NCBI GenBank assembly: GCA_964423645.1
Contig: CAYRFE010000003.1
Span: 1 to 64,000 of the forward strand
DNA: 64,000 bases
Source: CAYRFE01 sp964423645 [NCBI: uncultured bacterium]
GTDB lineage: Bacteria > Macinerneyibacteriota > Macinerneyibacteria > Macinerneyibacteriales
Direction of reading: 5' to 3'
The translations under genes and the position numbers were made by a program. Below, in pieces: positions 34,116-43,100 of the stretch (positions within the stretch are counted from its first letter, which is position 1; every line of letters starts with the position of its first letter). The notes below the pieces were generated by a model. The model searched no databases, was not told the origin of the DNA, and worked only from the letters and a program-made list of their open reading frames with translations.

Positions 34116-35369
34116 ATGCGTTATTCCGAGATTGCCGACATTCTTATCCAACGAATTTCTTCCGGTATATATCGACCGGGCGAGAAGATCCCCTCTGTAC
34201 GTGATATAGCCGACGAATTTCAGTGTAACAAACTAACCGTCCAACGTGCATTCGACATACTTAAAGAACGCGGATTACTTGACAACATTGTAGGAAGCGG
34301 ATCATTTGTGCGTTTTCCCGAAGTGCGTGATACCGCTCATTCAGTATACGATTTCAAATCAGCTTCATTATCCGATACATTTGTTCCACATGCTATGTTT
34401 CAAGATTGCCTGACAACGCTCACAGATAATCCCGAGGGATTACTGGGGAACACTCCACCGCAAGGCGATGAACTCTTACGCACGATTCTCGGTAGCCGTT
34501 ACGGGTTCCCCGCACGCAGGATCATCATCATTTCCGGCGCACAGCAAGGACTTGATATCACCGCAAAAGTATTAGGATTGACCGGGGAAGAGATGCTTTT
34601 TGAAGAACCTACTTATTCCGGAGCTCTGGCATTATTTAAACCTCGCCATTTCATTCCGTTTCAAGACAGCGGGCCTGACCCGGAACATCTCCACGCATAT
34701 TGTGACAAATCAATCCGCCTCATGTATACGATGCCGTTTATTCAAAGTCCTACCGGATTGGGATATTCATCGGAAACTATAAAAAATATTGCATCCATAA
34801 TCAAAGAGAAAAATCTGTACTTAATCGAAGACGATTATTTATCCGATTTTCTACCGGATTCCCATGTTCGTTTTGCAGATATAATCCCTGAAAAAACTAT
34901 TTTCATAAAATCTCTCTCAAAAATTACCGCACCCGGCCTGCGAATCGGTTTTATGGTCGTGCCGGATGATCTGTATGACCGTTTTATTGACGTGAAATTC
35001 TTATCAGATATTACATCTGCGCCCCTCATTCAACGCGTAACTCGCATCTTTTTTCAACACCCCGCTTTTAATGGCTATTTGCAATCTTTAAAAAACATTT
35101 CAGATCAACGTCGCAGAAAAATTGAAACCCTGCTACATCAATTCGCGTTTCTTCACATACAAAACAATCAGCAAGGCTATAGCATTTGGGTACGAAGTGA
35201 TACCTCTCCTGATATTTTTTCAGCACCATGGACATTGGGAAGCCGATTTTCATTTCATCCCGATCACCGATCTTTTTTCCGCTTGTCATACATGAACATG
35301 AATGATACTGTTTTTGAGAAAGGTTTTGATTATTTAAAAACGGTTTTTGACCGAATGGAGGGTTCATGA
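34116..35369 (+). CDS. pdxR: MocR-type regulator PdxR
   Basis: A 417-residue fusion of a GntR winged helix (1-70; SGIYRPGEKIPSVRDIADEF) with a fold-type I aminotransferase-like domain that binds PLP. ISGAQQGLDITAK, YTMPFIQSPTGLGYS, LIEDDYLSDF and the PLP-lysine context FIKSLSKITAPGLRIGF are present. Such regulators activate pdxST when PLP is low and usually repress themselves. It is divergent from pdxS, with a repeat-rich operator between. Its stop overlaps the next start. Confidence 0.92.
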   Translation: MRYSEIADILIQRISSGIYRPGEKIPSVRDIADEFQCNKLTVQRAFDILKERGLLDNIVGSGSFVRFPEVRDTAHSVYDFKSASLSDTFVPHAMFQDCLTTLTDNPEGLLGNTPPQGDELLRTILGSRYGFPARRIIIISGAQQGLDITAKVLGLTGEEMLFEEPTYSGALALFKPRHFIPFQDSGPDPEHLHAYCDKSIRLMYTMPFIQSPTGLGYSSETIKNIASIIKEKNLYLIEDDYLSDFLPDSHVRFADIIPEKTIFIKSLSKITAPGLRIGFMVVPDDLYDRFIDVKFLSDITSAPLIQRVTRIFFQHPAFNGYLQSLKNISDQRRRKIETLLHQFAFLHIQNNQQGYSIWVRSDTSPDIFSAPWTLGSRFSFHPDHRSFFRLSYMNMNDTVFEKGFDYLKTVFDRMEGS

Positions 35370-35590
35370 TCGTTAAATTATTTGCCGGAGCAAAAAAGTT
35401 TTTTGATGGCAAGTCGGAAGTAATAATACAAATTGAAACACCCTGTACCGTTGATGAGTTGACCCGTTTACTGGGTATACCGGATAATCATACTTTTGTT
35501 GCATTCAGAAACGACGAGCCCATACATCGTTCCGACATCGTTTGCGACACGGATATCGTTACGCTCGTCCCGTTCGTAGGCGGCGGTTAA
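35366..35590 (+). CDS. ThiS/MoaD-like ubiquitin-fold protein
   Basis: A 74-residue protein with the beta-grasp pattern and the C-terminal Gly-Gly tail (VPFVGGG) used for adenylation and thiocarboxylation. It could be a sulfur carrier for thiamine, molybdopterin, tungsten cofactor or another pathway. No ThiF/MoeB-type activating enzyme is near. Its ATG overlaps the pdxR stop by four bases, so it is co-translated with the regulator. Confidence 0.75.
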   Translation: MIVKLFAGAKKFFDGKSEVIIQIETPCTVDELTRLLGIPDNHTFVAFRNDEPIHRSDIVCDTDIVTLVPFVGGG

Positions 35591-35606
35591 TTGAAATAGA
35601 TCCCAA

Positions 35607-35801
35607 TCAATGATCTTTTTTCGAAGAGTCGGTTTTCTCCTGTGTATCCGGAATAGATTCTATATCGTAAGCTTTATTGTTTTCAAAACTCACATCTTTT
35701 GAATAATCGGGACAATGCAACGAACCTTCCATCATGAATTTCTTTTGACAAAATTGTCGCCATGCACACATTGCGCACAGCGAACGAGAATCTTCCGTCA
35801 T
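35607..35801 (-). CDS. Small Cys-rich protein
   Basis: A 64-residue protein with four cysteines in its first half: SLCAMCAWRQFCQKK and LHCPDYSKD, a CxxCx5C-x(11)-C arrangement that could bind an Fe-S cluster or zinc. The C-terminal half is acidic and disordered. It overlaps the upstream gene by four bases (ATGA), so it should work with the cyclic-nucleotide-domain/flavin-reductase fusion. Family unknown to me. Confidence 0.7.
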   Translation of the reverse strand: MTEDSRSLCAMCAWRQFCQKKFMMEGSLHCPDYSKDVSFENNKAYDIESIPDTQEKTDSSKKDH

Positions 35802-36793
35802 GAAGAGGTCCTAATTACACGAATTATCTCGCCAAAAAACAATGAATGCAGATCTCCGGAAGCATAAAATGATTTTATCACATCTTCGGGAACTGCGACT
35901 CGATGCAACTTCTCTGTGCTTATTATCTTACATTCATACACAAGATCAGCATCTGAGACGTACGGCGTTCCTTCAGCAGTTGTCGCATACGGAATATTCA
36001 TTTTTTCGACTTTGTGTTCATCTTTAAAACTCACTGATCCGCAATACTTTAGCAAATCATTATGCGTTTCATTAAAAAAAACCGAAACGGTAAATATACC
36101 GCTTTTTTTCAAGTTTTTATACGTATACCTGCTTGGTCGAACAAATGCACCAAATACCGGAATATTCCACAAATTACCCAACATTCCCCATCCTATGGTC
36201 ATGAAATTCGGTTGATGTTTTCTGTTAACCGAACCGATGACCGCTTTCCCGCGTTTGATGGCATCAAGTGCTTGATCAGCTGTATGAAATTGCGGAGCGA
36301 CCAATTCGCGTTTTTTCGTCATTTCGTACATAATTTCATCCATACGACGAAGACGTCGTGAGAGCATTTTCCCAATATTCTGCATAAGAATAACCAAAAT
36401 GTCTGTATTTTCCAAAAACAACGGATTTAGTTTTTCAAAATTGATCTCAATGAGCTCCGCCTCATCCTTTGCAATGACCGAGGCAGACCGCGGTTCAAGA
36501 TCAATGACGGACATTTCACCGAAAAAAGTTCCTTTATACAAAGTGATAAGTTTATCATCACTTTCTAACTCGATAAGTTTCACACCCTCTTCAATATCAC
36601 CTTTATATATGGAGACCGATCCATTAAGGATAACATACATTATCCTGGACAATTCTCCTTCTCGTATGATCACATCACCCTTCTTGTATTTCTTTATTGC
36701 ACAATGAGTGACAATATCACTAATATCTTTATCGGTCATACCAATAAAAAAAGGCTTTGAAGCCAACATCGAGATAATTTCTGAATTATTCAT
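35798..36793 (-). CDS. Cyclic-nucleotide-binding domain fused to a flavin reductase
   Basis: A 331-residue cytosolic fusion. Residues about 10-130 form a cNMP-binding/Crp-like sensor (YKKGDVIIREGELSRIMYVI, FFGEMSVIDLEPRSASVIA). Residues about 165-325 form a flavin-reductase-like FMN domain (NFMTIGWGMLGNLWN, GAFVRPSRYTYKNLKKSG, FTVSVF). The canonical PRxxxx cNMP Arg is in EPRSAS. There is no DNA-binding domain. Such fusions would let a nucleotide signal control an electron-transfer flavoprotein. Confidence 0.82.
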   Translation of the reverse strand: MNNSEIISMLASKPFFIGMTDKDISDIVTHCAIKKYKKGDVIIREGELSRIMYVILNGSVSIYKGDIEEGVKLIELESDDKLITLYKGTFFGEMSVIDLEPRSASVIAKDEAELIEINFEKLNPLFLENTDILVILMQNIGKMLSRRLRRMDEIMYEMTKKRELVAPQFHTADQALDAIKRGKAVIGSVNRKHQPNFMTIGWGMLGNLWNIPVFGAFVRPSRYTYKNLKKSGIFTVSVFFNETHNDLLKYCGSVSFKDEHKVEKMNIPYATTAEGTPYVSDADLVYECKIISTEKLHRVAVPEDVIKSFYASGDLHSLFFGEIIRVIRTSS

Positions 36794-36817
36794 AGACCGT
36801 CCTTTATTGGAAAGGAA

Positions 36818-36837
36818 AGCGGGGCGTACGCCCCGCT
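36818..36837 (-). terminator. Terminator after the SLH/TPR lipoprotein gene
   Basis: A 20-bp perfect palindrome (AGCGGGGCGT and its complement), followed on the minus strand by TTCCTTTCC. It lies four bases past the stop at 36842 and before the start of the cNMP-flavin gene. The T-tract is interrupted. Confidence 0.65.
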
Positions 36838-36841
36838 CCGG

Positions 36842-37936
36842 TTAACGGTTTTCCAACACTTGTTTTAATTTTTTGATCGCAAGAACTGCATTACGACCCG
36901 GCACTTTATCGGTTAATCCGAATTCACCGTTAATATTGGTTTCAAGAATACCACGCGTAGTGCATATCATAATGTCATTGAATGCAAAATGAGAATTCGG
37001 CACATCTTTATACGGAGAAGGTGAGCCGACAAATTTGGTGATAAGATCTTTTTCATTGCTGAGTTTCATGATTATGCCTGCGATATAACGAGCATACTCA
37101 ACCTTGGTGATCTCACGACCCGGTTCAAAATTGCCGCTTGGGAATATTTCCATTATACCATATGCAACTGAACGTTCAACAAATGAGCGAGCCCAAAAAT
37201 CAGCTGCAATGTCCGGCAACACAACGGCTTTTTTATCGCTCTGAGGATCACCGTATGCAATAAAACCAAATTTCGGATCAGCCTTGAAGTATTTTTCAAC
37301 GTTAAGCTCATCAATAAACAATGCTGCAATATCCGCACGAGTAACGATGCCTGATAATGCGATACGACGAGCAGATTTTCCCATACCCGGCAACGCCATT
37401 TCGATTTCGTTTAATTCGGTCATCATCTTCATTGTTTCTTGATCATTGCTCTTGATACCCAATGCTTTTTTGTACCATTCGCGCGCATCTTCGAATTCAC
37501 CCATTCTGAAGTTCGCATAACCGACCCAACGGGCTGTCTCGGCTGATGCCATAAGGTCAAATGCTTTTTCAAAATTGTTACGCGCTTTCTTATACTCCTG
37601 CATGGCCATGTAAACTTTTCCGCGTACTAAATAACCGCGATAGTACTTTCCGTCTTTACTAATTGCTTCATCGGCAAATTGTAACGCACCCGGAAGTTTA
37701 TTCTCGCCGAGATAACTTTCGGCAAATCCTTCATAAGCAGGTGCATATTTCGGATTCAAGCTTTTTGCAAGATTGAATTCATTAAATGCTTTCACCCATT
37801 CTTTTTCGCCTATGAATTTCATTCCTTGTTTGTAATGTGCTTCAGGTGTATCCATCATACCTTCTTCTTTACGATCAGGCCCGCATCCGATCAGCACAGA
37901 AACAATGACTGCAGCTATTATTAATAATTTTTTCAT
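36842..37936 (-). CDS. TPR and S-layer-homology lipoprotein
   Basis: A 364-residue lipoprotein with lipobox LIGC (Cys18). Four or so TPR units fill about 28-185 (APAYEGFAESYLGENKLPG, GYLVRGKVYMAMQEYKKA). The second half has two SLH-like segments: FVERSVAYGIMEIFPSGNFEPGREITK (in two parts, about 265-292) and the NIMICTTRG-type FNDIMICTTRGILE ... GLTDKVPGR. SLH domains anchor proteins to cell-wall polymers. It follows the LPP20-like gene by 13 bp and shares its promoter. Confidence 0.8.
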   Translation of the reverse strand: MKKLLIIAAVIVSVLIGCGPDRKEEGMMDTPEAHYKQGMKFIGEKEWVKAFNEFNLAKSLNPKYAPAYEGFAESYLGENKLPGALQFADEAISKDGKYYRGYLVRGKVYMAMQEYKKARNNFEKAFDLMASAETARWVGYANFRMGEFEDAREWYKKALGIKSNDQETMKMMTELNEIEMALPGMGKSARRIALSGIVTRADIAALFIDELNVEKYFKADPKFGFIAYGDPQSDKKAVVLPDIAADFWARSFVERSVAYGIMEIFPSGNFEPGREITKVEYARYIAGIIMKLSNEKDLITKFVGSPSPYKDVPNSHFAFNDIMICTTRGILETNINGEFGLTDKVPGRNAVLAIKKLKQVLENR

Positions 37937-37949
37937 AGTCTAACTCCTC

Positions 37950-38768
37950 TTACTTCAACACGAACATGACTTTACATTTTTTAACAGCCTCAAGTAATTT
38001 CACATTGTTGGTAACTTTGGCAGCATCTGCCGCAGTTACGTAAACATCCATGCTGTTAGATGCAGTACGTGATGCGGTGATAACCATCGGGTTCCCTACA
38101 ACACGTTCATCCTTCTTGGCCATTTCAATGTCTTTTACGTAACCTACAACACCCATTTTGACAGCATAGTCAGCATCAACATAACTTGCATCATAAATCG
38201 GTGTATTATCCTCATTGTACACTTTCGGCGCCATGCATGGCAATACGGTAAAATTACGCACATCAATGATAAGTCCGGTATATTCAATCGCTTTTTCGGT
38301 ATCAGTTAACGATCCCGACACGACAGGAATTTCTTTCGGTTGACCAAAAAGCGGAAGAAGAACTTTCGCCAGCTCGCCGGAAATAACCATTTTAATCGTT
38401 ACTTCTATGGTACCATCCGACATATACTTTACTTTGTCTTCTTTAAAATGCTTAATGATACCTTCAACCTTTGAACGTATAACATCATCTTTCAACATAA
38501 AGTTTTCAACCGTAGTTTCAGATGTTATATTGACACCCTGTACAATTTCCAACAAATTACGATATGCATCAGCGGTCGCTGCCCTTTTTGTCGTCGGTCT
38601 TTGAGCTGCTTGAGGCATATTCGGGCTTGGCGCACCTATACCCGTTGCATAAATAACAAGGTTTGTCCAGTCTATCGCTCCTTTATCCAGTTCCTGAACC
38701 ATTCCCTGTGCACTTGCTCCCCACACCATCGCAAGTACGAGGGTTAAAACAACACACAACTTTTTCAT
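37950..38768 (-). CDS. LPP20-like secreted protein
   Basis: A 272-residue exported protein with a signal peptide (about 1-20, ASA|QG). The next part matches the LPP20/FlgT N-terminal pattern: YATGIGAPSPNMPQAAQRP, AATADAYRNLLEIVQG and ENFMLKDDVIRSKVEG. The domain resembles that of the protein at 300-1271. AAGGAGG precedes the ATG and a promoter lies at 38805-38832. Function unknown; related proteins are periplasmic or outer-membrane parts of motility and envelope machines, but no flagellar genes are visible. Confidence 0.72.
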   Translation of the reverse strand: MKKLCVVLTLVLAMVWGASAQGMVQELDKGAIDWTNLVIYATGIGAPSPNMPQAAQRPTTKRAATADAYRNLLEIVQGVNITSETTVENFMLKDDVIRSKVEGIIKHFKEDKVKYMSDGTIEVTIKMVISGELAKVLLPLFGQPKEIPVVSGSLTDTEKAIEYTGLIIDVRNFTVLPCMAPKVYNEDNTPIYDASYVDADYAVKMGVVGYVKDIEMAKKDERVVGNPMVITASRTASNSMDVYVTAADAAKVTNNVKLLEAVKKCKVMFVLK

Positions 38769-38804
38769 GATCGTTACCTCCTTATTGTTACGTTACTTAT
38801 CTGA

Positions 38805-38832
38805 AGTATAGCAGGGTTTATTTTTTTTTCAA
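38805..38832 (-). promoter_or_regulatory. Promoter of the LPP20-SLH lipoprotein operon
   Basis: On the minus strand, TTGAAA (38832-38827), a 16-bp spacer that begins as an A-tract, and TATACT (38810-38805). Confidence 0.7.
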
Positions 38833-39157
38833 GGCTAAATCATTCGATATCTATCAATACCTCGGCTATTGTGAAGAGTAAATTATGTTAACTGTTTTAC
38901 TCCAATAAACTTGATATCCATCGAATCCCATTACTCAGTGTCAAAAAATGCATGAATCAATAACGTGACAGAGTGAACCGTCGTAATATGTGCCTTTCTC
39001 AAAGGCATGTGATGATACGTGAGCTTTGTATACGAGGAAGAAACATACCGTTTCACGCAGCACCACATTTCACTGACACTCCTTTTCGAATAGACCACGT
39101 AGGTCAAAAAAACATTCGTAAAGTACACTTCGTTTGAGGAATACATTATGTTTTACC
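38833..39157. other. Intergenic gap
   Basis: About 325 bp with short unsupported frames. No clear terminator follows the CHAT operon on the minus strand, only the weak T-run near 39105-39112. Confidence 0.4.
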
Positions 39158-39787
39158 CTACTGAGAGAACATGATTCTCGCCGTGCGATATTTCTCTCCT
39201 GCTATCGATTGAAAAAATTCTTTTGCGCTTTCTCGAACTGCATACGAGATCATCTTCTTTTGCCACTCTTCATTGCTTTTTGTGATAAGAAACGGACTCG
39301 TCGAATATTCACTCCTATATTCTTTTCGTATGATCTCGCGTGCTGTTTTACCATCAAATAGCGTATATATTGTGGTGACAGACAACATCACTTGATAAAC
39401 CTGACTTCGTTTTTCTTGTTCAACATGATCAGGATACACGTTTTCTTTTGGAATCGCAGTGAATGATGAATACTCCACATGAGTATAAATCACATAGTCG
39501 GAACGAGTCGATTGCGCCGCTTTCACAATAACGATTGGAGCATCTTGCTGGTAAATTTCTTTTGATGGACTCACCCGAATACTCTGCGGAAACAACGCCG
39601 AGGCAATTGATACGATAACGGGACGAATCGAATCAGCAGGGACCATAAGATTATCCGGCACATGAAGCGCAATTTTTTTTCCCTTTTCAATCTGACTGAT
39701 ACGTTCTTTCTCAATCGTGATGACTTTTTTATCGATATGCACACAGCCTGCAGTCATGAGCAATAGAAACGCAATTAGTAGTCTCAT
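39158..39787 (-). CDS. Lipoprotein of the CHAT operon
   Basis: A 209-residue lipoprotein with lipobox MTAGC (Cys15). A basic helix follows (KVITIEKERISQIEKGKKIAL), then beta strands typical of periplasmic alpha/beta domains (VIVKAAQSTRSDYVIYTHVEYS, VYQVMLSVTTIYTLFDGKTA). The pattern with a conserved DYVIYTHVEY strand is reminiscent of curli-like or lipoprotein DUF799-type components, without firm assignment. Last gene of the operon; it overlaps the preceding gene by four bases. Confidence 0.72.
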   Translation of the reverse strand: MRLLIAFLLLMTAGCVHIDKKVITIEKERISQIEKGKKIALHVPDNLMVPADSIRPVIVSIASALFPQSIRVSPSKEIYQQDAPIVIVKAAQSTRSDYVIYTHVEYSSFTAIPKENVYPDHVEQEKRSQVYQVMLSVTTIYTLFDGKTAREIIRKEYRSEYSTSPFLITKSNEEWQKKMISYAVRESAKEFFQSIAGEKYRTARIMFSQ

Positions 39788-40116
39788 TCATCCCCCGTAA
39801 ACCGTCGGTAATTTTCATATATATCAGAATCGGGATACAATTCCAACGCTTTTTTGTACCACTCCCGTGCCAATTCAGTCTCACCCATAACTTCATAAAT
39901 GATCGCAATATTATTATAAATACCCGCCTTATGGGCAGGCTCTTTTACTTGTTCCGCTGCTTTTTTAAACAACTTAAGCGCTTCCTGATTTTGTTTCAAC
40001 TCAACTAAACGAATACCGTACCGCAATGATTGCATTGACGATCCCTGATACACATTCCCCCAATGACTACATGCGGTCAAAACGACCATCATAACGACAA
40101 TACAAACTGTTTTCAT
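39784..40116 (-). CDS. Small TPR lipoprotein of the CHAT operon
   Basis: A 110-residue lipoprotein with lipobox LTAC (Cys16) and two TPR units (YGIRLVELKQNQEALKLFKK, IYEVMGETELAREWYKKAL). GGAAGG precedes the ATG, which lies one or two bases from the CHAT stop. It is likely a partner subunit or adaptor for the giant TPR-CHAT lipoprotein. Confidence 0.75.
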   Translation of the reverse strand: MKTVCIVVMMVVLTACSHWGNVYQGSSMQSLRYGIRLVELKQNQEALKLFKKAAEQVKEPAHKAGIYNNIAIIYEVMGETELAREWYKKALELYPDSDIYENYRRFTGDE

Positions 40117-40117
40117 A

Positions 40118-43100
40118 CTACCTTCCCGTATATTTCAACGCAGCCCAATACATAGGATGCGGAAAATAGTGACGCAGATCAAGCGATGCCTTATGCAACG
40201 CCTCATCAGGTGCAACACCACTGAGGCGATATCGATAATACTTTTTAAAAAGCATAGCCGTCGCCACATCTGAGATACGCCATAACGCGGATATAACCGC
40301 ATTGCTTCCTGCATTTAAAAATGCTCGGTCAAGTGCCATGACTTCATCACCTTTTCCGAGACTTCCGACGGCAGTCTCACACGCACTCAAAACTACCAGA
40401 TTTGCATGAATTTTCAACCCTAAAATCTCTTCAATATCTAATCTTCCGTTATTTTTTTCATCTTCCCGCAGATAGAGGAAAGAAAAAGCCGGATTTTCCT
40501 GATTGAACACGCCATGACATGCAAGATGAATGGTATCGTACGTTTTTTCGTTAATATTTCTTTTGACCTCCGACTCAGTCGCCTCTTTACCTATCAATAC
40601 CGCACTTTGCGTGCCGTACATGAACGCTATCTCATTTGCCTCTTTTTGTGCAAAATACAATTCAAGAGATTCATTATTGACATCAGGATTTCCAATCGCG
40701 AACACCGCATTCTTTTGAACACCATTGGGGTGCATCAAAACGTTAAATCCCGGAACATACGTAACACGTGATGCATCATAAAGATATGCAGTACCGTCAT
40801 ATAAAGCTCCGAAAGGAATATAGTTCAAAACATCGGAGGGGGATATGATCACATGCATAAATTTTTTTATTGTGTCATGATCAAGCAGCAATGAATACAA
40901 CTTGGCACCGCGTTCTCGTATAACAGCCTCGTCTTTTTCTTCAATAATCGCATCACGAAACGAGGTTACGGCGGTATCAATATCAACGTGTGTCAGTGCG
41001 ATTGTTTTCACGGTCATGGTCATACGAGTGCAATACACGGCATAGAGCGTATCACGAAGGCGATAATATGATATCCCGATCGATTCTCCTATCATGGCTC
41101 GAATTTGCTCAGCCGATGGCGTATCAAAGGGCTTGTATTCAAGTGAATCGCCATGCTCAATGAATAAATTAACTTTGTAATTTTCATAATCCGTCTTTGC
41201 CTTTGTATATTCACCCTGCCAATCGGCATTATTTTGTGCCTGATATTGCAAATATTCAACTTTTTCCTTCATTTCTTTGATTCGCGCACTGATCTTCACA
41301 TCATGTATCATAAACGCGAGATCATCATTCATTGTCATCGAAAAACCGATAAGCTTGACTGTTTCGATCGTCTCAAATACTTTTTCGGGATTATTTTTTT
41401 CTGCATATAACTGAATCAATTCTTCATAAACGGCAATGTTCTCTTTGAAAAAACTTTTCCTCAGATCAAATATTTTAATTTTTTCCTGTATACTGTTAAT
41501 GTAACGGATCGCTGTCTCAAGATGCGCCGTATCTTTTAACAAAACTCCTAATGCGGTGTGAATCTTCAACAACATTTTCTCGTTATTAAACTGTTCCGCA
41601 AGCTGCAAGCTTTGTCGAAGTTGCGCGACATTCTTATCGATTAATCCGTTATAATATAATGCGACCTGCAGATCCTTCTTTGTTTCCTCTCCTGTCATTG
41701 AAGAAATTTTAGTAAAATAGATGCGTGCATTGTTCATATCGCCTTTTTCGTAATAGGTGATCCCGATATTACGATATATACCTGCGAGTACTAAAACATT
41801 TTCCCTGGTTTTAAAATAATCTTCCATCTTTTTTAATTCATCGAGCGCTTTATCAAATTCTTGACGTTTACGCATAATTATGGCCTTATTAATGGCAACT
41901 ATAGGAATTTGAGATACAATATTTTTTTCAAGTGCATCTTTTTCTGCAATATCTAAAAGTTCGGCGGCAGCATCCAGGCGTCCCGACTCAATGTAGCAGA
42001 GTGCACGTAGGTTATTGATGACAATACGTTCTTCAAACATTGATTTTTCAGGAATATCTTTTATGACATCGGATGCAATTTTTAATGCTTTGAAATAATT
42101 ACTTTTCTCATAATAAATTTGTGCCCGACCGATACGCGCATTGATCGAAAGAGCGTTTTTGGGATCAAGGCCCTTTTCAAAGGTATCAAATATTGTTAGC
42201 GCTGTAGTGAATTCCCCCATATTCGTAGCTATAAACGCGCGATACAGTTGTTTCGCAGAGTCATAACGTGTATCAGTGATCGAATCCAATTCAGTTTGTG
42301 CTCCGCTAAAATCATTCATGAATCTGAATTTTATTTTGGAACGTTCCAGTTTCGCATCAGCTGTGGTCAACGGAGCAAGTAATTGCAATGCTTTTTTCAT
42401 ATCACCATATTTTTCAAACAAAACAGCCAATTTAAAGTCGTTCTTGGTCACCTTCCCCTGTTCATAAAGTTCGATTGCCTTTTTATAATACCCGTTACGT
42501 TCATACAACGCCGCTAAACGATCATAATATGCCGTCTCAGTGCCATCCCCTTTGATCTTTAAATATTCTTCAAGATAATTTTTAACCAGGTCAGGATCAT
42601 TCAAAAGGTTGGAGCCTATATTAATTAATGTCAGAAGCCTTTGGCTCAAATATTCAGGATCATTCTTCAGACGAGCAAATCGTACCACCTTCTGCAACTC
42701 CTGAAAAGCTCTGCCGTAATATCCCAGTTGATAATATGCAATAGCTTTTCGATCTGTTTCAACCAATGTCTTGGAAACATACTGAGCAATTTCCTCATCG
42801 GTCATCGGACGATATCCTATCGTCATATCTCGTGTACGTACTTGAGCGACGCCGTTATATAACAAAATATCAACAATAGGTTTTAATGCCACGATATCAT
42901 CCGCTCTCAATTCCAATGCATCTACCGTAAGGCCGTGAGCCGTTAAATCACGTATAGTGAGCGAACCTAATTTTGAATCGGGATAAACAGGTTGCATTAT
43001 CAAGGGTTCATTTACCGAATAACTACCGCCCTTTTTAGAAAGCAGGTCGCTCGAAGCGACAACCTCTGATGATTCGTGAAGCATACGCTTTTTATACATA

